A DNA stretch of 64,000 nucleotides, taken from positions 1,520,048 to 1,584,047 of the forward strand of contig NW_019775635.1 of NCBI RefSeq assembly GCF_001039355.2. Direction: 5' to 3'. Source of the DNA: Lingula anatina (lineage: Eukaryota > Brachiopoda > Lingulata > Lingulida > Lingulidae). A program made the position numbers and the translations under genes. This document shows, piece by piece, positions 28,838 through 41,800 of the stretch (position 1 is its first letter; every line of letters starts with the position of its first letter). The notes under the pieces were generated by a model. It saw nothing but the letters and a program-made list of their open reading frames with translations, did no database searches and was not told the origin of the DNA.

Positions 28838-31800
28838 TTTTGTTTGTTTTTGTTTGTTTTGTTTTGTTTTGTTTTAGAGTTGGGAAACTCCAGCAGATTA
28901 TAAATGATGATAACAGACAACTCAATCAGGTAAAATGTTATATTTGATTAAAAATGTGACAATAAATAGCTAAAATTAATAATTAATGCCTACACACTGT
29001 CCTTCTTCTTCTTCTAATTTTCATTTTGACCAAATGAATAACTAGATTGTACCTATATTTTTTTTTAATTTTCAAGATTTTAAGAGAAAAATTCATTTCA
29101 AATTATTTCATCTAAGTAAAAACATAACACTGAAACTAACTTTGTATATGAGATACTAAAAATTTACATTTTTCTTGTTACAGGATTCACTTTTAAACAG
29201 GAAAAATTGTGTATATAAAACATCTTCATTCAAAAAACCTTCTCAGGTAGAAGTATTGATTTAGATCCCCTTTCTTTTGTCTTAAATCTGAGAAATACAA
29301 TACACGTGGAACAAAACCTTTGCATTTCCTGCATTTCATGTGAAAACAGTTGTGGTTTTGAGAACAGTCCTGGCGTATTCAGTCTTCTCTTGTGGGTATA
29401 TTGATTATAGAAAAATCTGTAGGAAGAAGTGACGTTCAGCCTTGGCATCTAGAGACGAGTCAATGAAATATTCATGTAATGCGGAGACCAAAACAATCAA
29501 ACAACTGAAATTCTAGAATTAAGAGGCACTTAATTGGTAAAATGTTCATGCCAGGAAAACGGTCGTCTTGGATCAGGTTGAAGTTCTGAATGAATTTCAT
29601 TGACCTGAACACTTATGGGCACTAGAAGATGAGCAGATATTTTGAAGAAAATAAACATCATCCAAATAAAAATTTCTACCTACTTTCATTCACAAAGAGA
29701 ACTCAACAGATACCATTATTCATTTATTGTTCATTTTTTGAATTGTAACACTTCACAAGGAGACAATGAGGAAGAGCACAATATTATGAGATAAAAATTC
29801 ATATACATTAAAAACAATATCTTATTAATAATGGCTGTTATGTCAGATGATTTTATTTGACACCTGCATTGCTCTTGAGAAAACAAATCATAGCTATAGC
29901 AATTGGCTAAATGATTTGTATATTTGCCTCAACTTTTTTTTTTTTTTTTTGTCTTTAACTACCAAAGAACATAATCCTCCGGACTCTTCATCAATATCTA
30001 AAAGTGTAATTAAAGACTGAGCTTTTACCTCATTTAATTTTGGCCAATTTGACATGGATTTATTTAAGGACTTTAAACTTTACTTGTTTTACTTATGGAA
30101 TAAACTTAAATCATTAGGGGTAGCTAGACAGATTAATTTGCATGTTTTTTTAAAGCAAAGAAATAAATATATTGCATGAGGAAGGCATAAGATTCGACCT
30201 AGCTTGCATGTAAATGACAGTACAGTGTTTAGATAAAGTGGAAATTAGCATCAAATGGGACTGAAATATGTCAGCTTTCTACAATGCATTCCTGGAAAGA
30301 TTCACTTATTTTTTCCTAAAAAAATAAGTTGTCTTAATTAACACTTACTTGTTCAAAGTCCTCCAAACCATGCCTCTGCTTATTCCGTAGCGTTCTCTTT
30401 GCAAGATATATGGCTGGAAAAAAATAATAAAAAACAATTGAGAACTCTCGTCATTTTATAATTAAGTTGATAACCCATCAAACAGAATAGTTTTCTAATT
30501 GTTGTTCAAATAAAATGTTCTTCACAAATTGACATATACCTTCATTTTCAATTTGTGAAGAACAATACAAGGCTTTTTAACATTGCCTGACTAATTTTGC
30601 TATCTTGATTAAGCATACGGAAATGGGATTTACCAGGGAAATGTGCCTACTTCTACTGGCATAACTATATAGAGACATAAGAAGTCTAGGATTACCCTAT
30701 GTCTACAACAGACTGGCAATATTGATGCCCTATCTCATCATTTAAGATACAGTAAATGCAATGTAAGAATTATAAATTATTAGGAATTTATCTTTCAGGC
30801 AGCAGCAAAAGGTGTTAGAACTGCACTTTTCTGGTAAATCTTTTTTTTTTCCAGTCTGTAAAGTCTGTGGTATTTCTTTAAGTTATTCTACTTGAAACTG
30901 GTGCAATTTGGTCTGATTTAACAGCAATAAATTAACAAAAGGTACTCATTTAATATGCATCTTTTTAAAAAAACTAACTTTTTGGGGTGAATTTAGCCTC
31001 CAAAGAAAAATAAAAAATGTTAAAGAAAACAGGAAAACCCTTCTCCAAAGAAGTGTTCTTGAAACCCTATGATGTATCTTAATTCCATATTCATTTTTGT
31101 CATCACATGTATTTCCTGAGAGGTTGAGATTAGCATCATACTAATCTATAATACCTCCACTGTTAATTTTCAATATAAATTAGGTAATCCATCTCAGATC
31201 ACAACAGTAATGTCAAGATTCCTGTTGGGAGCCAAAATTCAACTACTAGCAGCAATGCCAAAATTAGTTTGGCAATGAGCAGAAATGTTCTCTGTGCTCT
31301 TCAATGTGTTTAAACCCAAGATTAATTAAAAGTTTATAAATATTTAAACTCACCAGAAATACTATTTAATTAATTACACACCTGCAATCAATCAGGTACA
31401 TGTAAAGGTAAGACAAGGCCTGAGAAAACTAGGTGGTTGGTTAACGAGCACAATGGAGCCTAATTTTGAGGATAAGTTTTTCTCTAATGGAGAAAATACA
31501 TTGGGGATTGGTTTGGTAAGTGGAAGGAAATTGCAACTAACCCCAGGAAAATCCTCTATGCCCAAAAATTGTCCACACTTTTATATTTCCTCCACCTCCC
31601 CCCAAAGGAAAAAAACTAAAATTCATATGCTCTTCTAGTAAGATATCTCATCTATTAACAAATTCTTGTACTGACCCTTTTATAATATATCAATGCTCAT
31701 TAACAAACTTATCACTTTTGTCTGGCCTACGTAAGGTTAGAAGACAACTAAAACACTGCCTGGAATTGTGACAAAAAAATATTTAATGAACTTTATGAGG

Positions 31801-34800
31801 TTTTTATCACCATTCCACAACTAACGCTGTAATGGTAAGGAAATGGTGATATTTGATGCAAACATTGTTCCAATAGTAGATACAAGCTCAAACAGTCCAA
31901 AATACATATTAAGCCTAATAAGATCTGGAGGCAGACAGAGTAAAACCAACTGTATCACTTCCAACCAGACACATTTGAAGACAAGGTCACTGTTACCCTC
32001 TACCAGGGCCGCAGTTATTATTGGGGACATTTTTGACTGAGAGCCAAATGACTGTCTATTTATCTAGAGACATATCAGTGAATATCTGTGAAAAATCAAT
32101 GTGTCACCCTGGTAGAGGGAAGGTCACTGCAATGGTAAAGCGATTACTAAGTAGCGAATTATAGAAACATATTTTCTATATGCAGACGGGTTTACAAAAT
32201 AACTCCAAGAAATGTTCAACTGTATGTGGCATGCTAGAAGATGTAATAAAGCACAGTGATCTAGAATATTCTGATGAAAAATGGGAATACACTTGATACA
32301 TAAAAGTAATAAGCAGTAAAAATTACCCAAGCTTAAGATGTGTCATCTCTAGGAATGTGTTAGGTGAGAGCACATCCATTTAGTTTGCACAACACAATAC
32401 GCAATGTGCCAGGCAGCACAACTACCGCAATGTGTGAGCCAGAACTGGGACTACTACACTTTCACTTTTGTCACTAATTAGTATTCCATTTCCACAATCT
32501 TTGTAAATGGATATAATATGCATTTTATACCAATATTCCTAAATCTGCATCTCTATCAACCACAGCAAAAATAATAACAAAAAGAAATATTGCAAGCATC
32601 TTTCTATACTGCTGAAATTAATAATTCTAACCATTTTCTTTTCCATTAAATGTACAAACAAGGTAAAATGCAACACCAAAAGTAATTAGCCGATAAACCA
32701 CCATTCAGTTTATCTGTAAATACTCTGTAATCTAATGAACAAAAATGTATTGCAACCGAGCCCGGTGCTCCCAGGAGAGAGTGTGTACAAGAAAACCCAA
32801 TTGCCAGGATGGATATTAATTGTGAATGGTCGACCTGAGGGATAGGAGAGGGATGAAGCTTCATGTAATCAGAGAAATTCTTGAGTCACTTTCCTTGGAT
32901 TTAATGAAGTCAGCATGGCTAGCTGTGGGTGCGCTGAGGAAAGAATCAATGGGGCGCAATATTCTTCTCAACTCGGCCCAGACAAGAGGTCTACACCAGG
33001 GACCGATTCTCTTCGCCATATTAACATCAGCACTGGAGCTGTGGAGAGGAACCCACAGATATCCAGGCAGAACACTTTTCACTGAAAGTTTATGAAATGA
33101 TTAATTTTGTTTTGGCAAACTGCATTACCTTTGTCTTGACCATAGTTCTGGCAACAGTGCCTGTGTCTCACCTGTTTCAGCCATACCTGTGTCTAGCTGT
33201 GTGAACCAAACCTGGTGAGCTGGAGGAGGGGGGAAGGGGGTAGAGAGAGAAGGGCTTTATGGGGTGGAGAGGGGTGAAATGGGGGTGGCTTAGTTGGGGG
33301 GGGGGGTAGGGGAGGGTAGTAGAAGGAGAGAGGGGTGAGGAGGGTGAGACAGGCTGGAGAGGGGTGAGATGGGGTGCCTGAAATGGGGAGGGGGGAGGGG
33401 CAGTGGAGGATCAGATTATATGGTAGAGAGAACTTTTTCTTGCCTGATGTGCCACCAGGAGTGAAAAGAAGAGATCAGGTAGACCACAGAGAACTAGATA
33501 CAGAAAATGGCAGCTAACTGCCTGGACTCGTTGCCATTGATATGATTAGTCCCTCAATGGTCTGGTTAATGAGTAAAGAGGTTTCACATTTTACACAATC
33601 AAACTACTGACGTATCGCCACATCACAGGATAATAACATAAGGCAATGATAGACTTCTGACAACAGAGAAACTTTCCTCCGTAAAAAGGAATTGACACAT
33701 ATAAAAACCAAGTTTTGATGTAGTGGGCACTATTTCTAATCAATACATATATTTCTTATCTTGTCTCTGTGGACATAGTTTAATGATGTAGGAACAAGTG
33801 ATACTGTCTGGAGAGTTGGATGAGATATCTAGCTCTAAAACTCACTCACCATAATCCACGTGATCTGGCTTCCAATTATTACTAGGCCAAAAATATGGCG
33901 TCTGAAAACAGAAAATGATGAAAGTAAACATCAACACTGGTCACAAGACTGGTCTTACAAAAATTCCCATGAAAAACCCAAAACTCAAGTAAAAATTTAT
34001 TTATTTTTTTAAATATGGCATATTTTTTGGTAACTAGTAAGTAGAAAAAGAACTACAATGAAAATTTTGGCTCTAACGTCACGAAAAACACATTTCTGAA
34101 TTATTAAGTTAACACCCAAATCGACATGTTTTGTATGTATGCACGCAACACAAACATAAAGTCTTAAAATAAATATACATATTATAGCATCTGTATATAA
34201 AATGACAGAGAAAATCAATAGCATCCAACAAGAAGAGAGACAAGCTGTAGAGGATGCTGCTGGGTTTAACATATAGTATATACCACTGGTTACTTTAAGG
34301 ACACAAATTTCAACACAATTAATTCAACCACATGGAAGTAAAACCATCTTAAAATGGCGCAATAAAGCCATTTATTGAAGATAATGCAAAAATAAGAATA
34401 AACAACAACAAGCTCATCCTGTTGTTATACATGACACTTTTATCATGTTTATTAACGTGACTGCTAGAAAGTGATAGTAAATATCCCGGCCTCCATTAGG
34501 CTCTCAGATATATGCTAAAAATACCTTCACTTATCTATTTTTACCTGACCATGTACAAAAGATATATATGTATGTGTAGAAAATTCATCAGGCAAATATT
34601 AGTTCCAAGGTTGTCTTATGATCCCAAAAATAATTGGCAAAAATAATTTTGTTGGGCATTATTACAAGTACATATTTTTCAATTGTATGAATCTGTTTAA
34701 AATGATTAGAGGCAAACAGAGAAAAAAAAGAAAGCATTAACCCACGTCAGAGTTGCACAAGGGCTATAAACAGACGATGGTCTTAACTATAAGGGTAAAA

Positions 34801-37800
34801 ATTTCAGTTGTTTATGATCCATTTAAACATAAAAACAAACATTTTTTTGTTTCTCTGAACTGTAAAAATTGCAAGCCCAGTGTCATTTTGATAACATGCC
34901 TCTGCTTTGTTAAGTCAAAAAGTCTGAAATGTTGGTGCCATGTGTTAGTTTGTGGGTGAAGTCTTACCTGAAATCTGAACAAAGTGTTATCATCCTTGAC
35001 CACCAAGTTTTTCTGATCAGACACGGGGAAGAGGTAGCCATACTGGCAGAGGAGATTGGCAAGATGGCTGGCGTGGAGGCGCTCCTCAGTCTGAAGTTTG
35101 GTATACAACCAGTCAATAAGATCTTGACCTGGAAACAAAGCATAGGATAGATTAAACACAGAACTTTACAAATCATAGCTTTTTAATTCTATTATTATTT
35201 TATTTGTTAACTTGCAATTGTTCTGAAAAAGTAAGCACCAGGCACATGAGTCTCAGTATACACCAGTCAGTTTAAGGGACTATTCCCAAAAAAATATCGT
35301 AATTGCTGTGGATCGGTCTATCTCCTAGGATTCTTGCTAAATTGCAATTAACCTAAGCGGGTTAGATGTCTGTCACACCTACTGAACCTGCTACAAGGTA
35401 ATTAATTAGTGTTTAGAAGCATCAGAGGCATGCCACACATCTCAGCCGCTTAATCTGAATACTATTTAGCAAGAAAATCTCCAGACCTGTTAGATTGATC
35501 TAGGTATGGGAACCCAGTCTAAATAGAACCATGGTCATCAAACTACCTGGACGTATTTCCTGTCCATTTGTAGCAGTATGACTAACAACATACCAACTCA
35601 GTAGATCATGATATTATGATGAGATCACAATATAGAGCAATCTAATCCCTATCTTGTCCCGCCCATCCTTATTCCCTGTGAAGACCTGCCCAGAAAAGTA
35701 TGTACACTACCATGACTTCTAGTAGGGATTCAGACAACTATGTCTAAATGCCATGTCTTATGATAATTATGAGGAGATTGTGGGACAATAACACAACAAG
35801 AGACATTATAAGGTCACTAACACAACATAGATACATTAAGAACCCTTACAAGGTCACAAATATGACAAGAACTCTTATGAAGTCAATAGCATAGAAAAAA
35901 CAACAATGAAGTCACTAACACAACATGAACTCTTGGNGGGGGGGCAGTGGAGGATCAGATTATATGGTAGAGAGAACTTTTTCCTGCCTGATGTGCCACC
36001 AGGAGTGAAAAGAAGAGATCAGGTAGACCACAGAGAACTAGATACAGAAAATGGCAGCTAACTGCCTGGACTCGTTGCCATTGATATGATTAGTCCCTGA
36101 ATGGTCTGGTTAATGAGTAAAGAGGTTTCACATTTTACACATCAAACTACTGACGTATCGCCACATCACAGGATAATAACATAAGACAATGACGGCAGAG
36201 AAACTTTCTTCCATAAAAAGGAATTGACACACATGAAAACTAAGTTTTGATGAAGTGGGCACTATTCCTAATCAATACATATATTTCTTATCTTGTCTCT
36301 GTGGACATAGTTTAATGATGTAGGAACAAGTGATACTGTCTGGAGAGTTGGATGAGATATCTAGCTCTAAAACTCACTCACCGTAATCCACGTGATCTGG
36401 CTTCCAATTATTACTAGGCCAAAAATATGGCGTCTGAAAACAGAAAATGATGAAAGTAAACATCAACACTGGTCACAAGACTGGCCTTACAAAAATTCCA
36501 ATGAAAAACCCTAAACTCAAGTAAAAAATTATTTATTTTTTTAATATGGCATATTTTTTGGTAACTAGTAAGTAGAAAAAGAACTACAGTGAAAATTTTG
36601 GCTCTAATGTCACGAAAAACACATTTCTGAATTATTAAGTTAACACCCAAATCGACATGTTTTGTATGTATGCACGCAACACAAACATAAAGTCTTAAAA
36701 TAAATATACATATTATAGCATCTGTATATAAAATGACAGAGAAAATCAATAGCATCCAACAAGAAGAGAGAGACAAGCTGTAGAGGATGCTGCTGGATTT
36801 AACATATAGTATATACCACTGGTTACTTTAAGGACACAAATTTCAACACAATTAATTCAACCACATGGAAGAAAAACCGTCTTAAAATGGTGCAATAAAG
36901 CCATTTATTGAAGATAATGCAAAGACAAGAGTAAACAACAACAAGCTCATCCTGTTGTTAAACATGACACTTTTATCCTGTTTATTAACGTGACTGCTAG
37001 AAAGTGATAGTAAATATCCCAGCCTCCATTAGGCTCTCAGATATATGCTAAAAATACCTTCACTTATCTATTTTTACCTGACCATGTACAAAAGATATAT
37101 ATGTATGTGTAGAAAATTCATCAGGCAAATATTAGTTCCAAGGTTGTCTTATGATCCCTAAGTTGACATTTTACTATGGCAAAATAATTTTGTTGGGCAT
37201 TATTACAAGTACATATTTTTCAATCGTATGAATCTGTTTAAAATGATTATTCAGAGGCAAACAGAGAGAAAAAAGCATTAACCCACATCAGAGTTGCACA
37301 AGGGCTATAAACAGACAATGGTCTTAACTGTAAGGCTAAAATTTTTAGTTGAGTATGATCCATTTAAACAAAACAAACATATTTTTGGTTTCTCTGAACT
37401 GTCAACATTGCAAACCCAGTGTCATTTTGATAACATGCCTCTGCTTTGTTAAGTCAAAAAGTCTGAAATTTTGGTGCCATGTGTTGGTTTGTGGGTGAAG
37501 TCTTACCTGAAATCTGAACAAAGTGTTATCATCCTTGACCACCAAGTTTTTCTGATCAGACACGGGGAAGAGGTAGCCATACTGGCAGAGCAGATTGGCA
37601 AGATGGCTGGCGTGGAGGCGCTCCTCAGTCTGAAGTTTGGTATACAACCAGTCAATAAGATCTTGACCTGGAAACAAAGTATAGAGAAGATTAAACAAAG
37701 AACTTTACAAATCATAGCTTTTTAATTCTATTATTATTATTTTATTTGTTAACTTGCAATTGTTATAAAAAAGTAAGCACCAGGCACATGAGTCTCAGTA

Positions 37801-38818
37801 TACACCTGTCAGTTTTAGGGACCATTCCCAAAAAATTATCGTAATTGCTGTGGATCGGTCTATCTCCTAGGATTCTTGCTAAATTGCAATTAACCTAAGC
37901 GGGTTAGATGTCTGTCACACCTACTGAACCTGCTACAAGGTAATTAATTAGTGTTTAGAAGTATCAGAGGCATGCCACACATCTCAGCCGCTTAATCTGA
38001 ATACTATTTAGCAAGAAAATCTCCAGACCTGTTAGATTGATCTAGGTATGGGAACCCAGTCTAAATAGAACCATGGTCATCAAACTACCTGGCAGTATTT
38101 CCTGTCCATTTGTAGCAGTATGACTTACAACATACCAACTCAGTAGATCATGATATTATGATGAGATCACAATATTGAGCAATCTAATCCCTATCTTGTC
38201 CCGCCCATCCTTATTCCCTGTGAAGACCTGCCCAGAAAAGTATGTACACTACTATGACTTCTAGTAGGGATTCAGAAAACTATGTCTAAATACCATGTCT
38301 TATAATAATTATGAGGAGATTGTGGGACACTAACACAACAAGAGACATTATAAGGTCACTAACACTGCATAGATACATAAAGAACCCTTACAAGGTCACA
38401 AATATGATAAGAACTCTTATGAAGTCAATAGCATTGAAAAAACAACAATGAAGTCACTAACACAACATGAACTCTTAGGAGGTTAATTATTAATTATCTT
38501 TTATGAGGCCATTAATTCAGCTCCTGAGATCACTAATACAGCTCAAACTATAACCACAAAGCCACTGACTCAGTACTAATCTTGAACAAAAAGATTTGAC
38601 AGCTTTAAATCCCTTCTAAAGACCCACATTTTTAAATCTGTCTATTGCTCCTAGATTTTTTATATATTTTAATAAGATTGAGTTTTTAGCAGTGTTAATT
38701 TTAAATGGTTTCCAATGAGTGTTTTAGATTTGAATATTGTAGTCATTCAATGATTTTAGTTATATTATTATTGTAGGGAGCCTTGAGGTAGCATGTAAGG
38801 CACCATTATATAAGAAGC

Positions 38819-38892
<74 letters not shown>

Positions 38893-41800
38893 GTAAAAAC
38901 GATTAAGTCATGAAATTAGTGAGACTTAGACCTACATGTTATTTGATATAAGTCCAAACCACAAAATCAGTGATCCAGTAAAATCATTAACTGTTATTAT
39001 ACTACCAATATTTCAGTTAAAACTCAATCTCAAGCTAGGCCTCTCCACAGATAACAATATGGCCAGCAGTACAAGCTAAGGTCTGTAACAATGCTTACTA
39101 CAAGGTCACAAGGTAAGACTGCTAACCATAAGGTCACAAGGTAAGACTGCTAACAATAAGATTGCAAGGTAAGACTGCTAACCATAAGGTCACAAGGTAA
39201 GACTGCTAACCATAACGTCACAATGTCAGTAACAATGCTTACTACAAGGTCACAAGGTAAGACTGCTAACAATTAGATTGCAAGGTAAGACTGCTAACCA
39301 CAAGGTCACAATGTCAGTAACTATATGCTTACTGCAAAGTCACAAGACCAATGCAATTGCTAAATGCAAGGTCACATGGTCAGTTAGAATGCTAACAACA
39401 TGGTCCCAAAGTTAAGTATACTAACAAGGTCACAAGTCAGTATGCTACCCACAAGAGCATATAAGCAGATATACTGAATACATAATGTATGTCATTAGAA
39501 GATCAAAGGGAAAAAAACTGAGCATAATTCACAATACATGATTTAACCATTCAGTGTCTTAACTGTGATTCATGTAAATCAAAGTGATAAATAAAAGGCA
39601 AAAAAAAAGGACATCAAAAGAAAGAAATGATGATAAAAGCACTTTTTTCCGATATACACCTAACAAACTCTGCTCTTATGGGATTCATCTATTTTTACTT
39701 TAACTATATCCATTTTCATTAGAGATATTCCCTCTGGTGGTTAAAAAATTGCCCCTTGGGCATGACGAATATACAATCCACTTCCAAATTTATCCAAACT
39801 GCCCACTTTGTGACAGAAATAGCGATGGGACAGTCAATAATTGGCAAACACAGTGAGCAATGACGTCAATGCACCATCAAAATCTGAACGAGATTAGCAG
39901 AGTGTAAGTCTTCAACCCCAAATTTCAGTGGCACAGGCTTCCGCGGATAATTAAATTCCTGTTTTCAATTCTGTTAGTTGATTGCAGAAGTAAGATAGGC
40001 AGTGCACACTTAACACTGGGACATCATGTGCATTCTGAAGATAATGTCATTTATAACAATGTAGCCTACATTATGTAAGAAACTGGCAATTAAGACTTTG
40101 TTTTTCACTGTTTTCAACTATCACTGACTGGTATTAAGCCATAATGACTGATATTCAACTATCTGTGTATAATCAAGAATAGCTATAGGGATTTTTATTT
40201 ATCAATCTTCAAATCTAAACTGCACATTCCTTTTTGGTTTTTTGTATAAAATCCATGAAACTACATGACTTAATCTTTTACATGTCTTCAATCTCTTCAA
40301 GCCATATTGCGTCCATCATTTGGCAGTCAATAACTCGTTTGGATGCAAAGTTACAATGTATTCTTTGACCTTAAGAGAAGAGAAAATGGCTGCCAAGATT
40401 TTTCTTGCTCTGTGTCTTTATCTCCTCAAAACAGACGTGGGAATCAATGAAATCACTCAATTTGTTTGGGATCACATTTTCAAAACAAACAAGTCTCTAG
40501 GTACAAAAGAGCACTGGATCTGGGGATTTTCTTATCATTACACTTCAAAAAATTATTTCTTCATCAATGACCAACAGAAATGCACATCATTGTTAGAGTT
40601 TGCTGGAAAAAGAAAGGATAAAATGGATAATATTATATACCTCAGGGCACTGTTGGGTGGTGGCTAGGAGCATGTATGCAGCATAAAGTCCCACATCTTT
40701 CACTTTCTCTTTAACATTTAGCCACTATCTATAAATCCTTGACATGAAAGCACAGCAATAATATCTTAATGAAAGCTAGAAAAATGGCAGTCTTCAAAGT
40801 GGCAAGTTTTCACTTAAGTGGATTTACTTAGTAGATATGGACGGGATTATTCTGCTTTTTGAAGGTGACACTGCAAAGAGAAATAATGAAAATAAGTAAA
40901 ATCTATAGCATACGGAAATTATGGTTTCTTTTTTAGTGTGCTTTCATAGAAAAGATCCTGCAAGGAAGTACCAGTGGGTAAAGCAGAATGGGACTAGTGA
41001 CAACATTAGCAGTTAATTGAGGCAATCCTACCATGTAACACCATTCAAAAGACAGAGGCCTCACCATCCTTCACTACTTCTATACTCATGACAGCTTGCA
41101 GCAAAGTAACAATATTTGATATTCTCTTTTAACTTCCAGGAAATTCCTCTTTTCCTTTGCTAGTATAGATGCAATTTATTGACACCGTGGCTGGAAATGT
41201 GTATATAATAACTTGTTAAATACTCGGCCATGCGGCAGAGACAGATCAATCAGCAGCTTTCCAGTACGAGACGGCAATCTAAGTGCACAGTCCACCACTG
41301 ATTCTCGGCTAAGTGGCCGTGAGAGGGAAAACCAGGTCTGCACAAAGCTAATTACGGCTTAGTGCTTTAAAGAGACAGTTGTTATCTATTGGCTATCAGG
41401 GGATCATTCCCAGTTGCCAGCTAAAGACAAAAGGACCGCAATAGAAGTTTGTTTGAATAAGTGATGCTGGTTAATTTCTAGAGCATGTCTCTGAAGGCTG
41501 TCTGACATGATACCTGATAAACCACTATGGCACAAACATTTCTGAGTAAAACATTTCTTTGTCTTTGTAAATTGACAGGAATACTGCATATAACTTGATA
41601 GTTAGCTAGATGAGCTATAAGCTATAATAACACAATTAGTTTGAAATGCATCAGGTGAGATAATGCATTGTGAGTGATTGTGTCAGTGCTTCAGGTGAGA
41701 CAACATTTAGTATGAAGGGGAGGGGATTGTGACAGTGTGTTAGGTGTAACCATCTTAATTTTTTAAATGCCAATTAAGATCTTCCTATAAATATATGCTA

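Larger units (their letters stand above)
28624..33849 (-). other. RGS introns 4 and 5
   Basis: Apart from exon 5 this is non-coding. It has an (AT)n/T-rich tract at 28751-28875, a perfect 16-bp hairpin at 30516-30564, an inverted pair CCCTCTACCAGGG (about 31993 and 32109), and a G-rich tract at 33219-33400. Confidence 0.55.
33397..35934 (+). repeat. Direct segmental duplication, copy A (2.54 kb)
   Basis: It starts at ggggcagtggaggatcagat and ends at aactctt, and it matches 35941-38476 almost base for base with scattered substitutions and small indels. It carries exons 4 and 3 of the RGS gene and one foldback MITE. Copies A and B are separated only by 'ggnggg'. Confidence 0.95.
35941..38476 (+). 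repeat. Direct segmental duplication, copy B (2.54 kb)
   Basis: It is the second copy of 33397-35934. One visible difference is near 37150-37185, where 'ctaagttgacattttactat' replaces a shorter A-rich stretch of copy A. Exon sequences are intact and differ only at synonymous sites. Confidence 0.95.

Noticed and set aside
31993-32121. Inverted pair CCCTCTACCAGGG as a transposon
   Set aside because: Arms are only 13 bp, internal sequence shows no further symmetry, and no target duplication is visible.
34753-35159. Plus-strand open frames over the DEP exon (also at 37471-37725)
   Set aside because: They are antisense shadows of RGS exon 3. The minus-strand frame has the splice sites and the domain match.
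39085-39440. Array of AGGTCA nuclear-receptor half-sites
   Set aside because: The half-site is part of a minisatellite unit. Repetition reflects array growth and gives no evidence of regulation.
40320-40667. 115-codon open frame with a hydrophobic start
   Set aside because: No recognised domain or supporting context within the RGS intron. Frames of this size occur by chance in 57 kb of intron.
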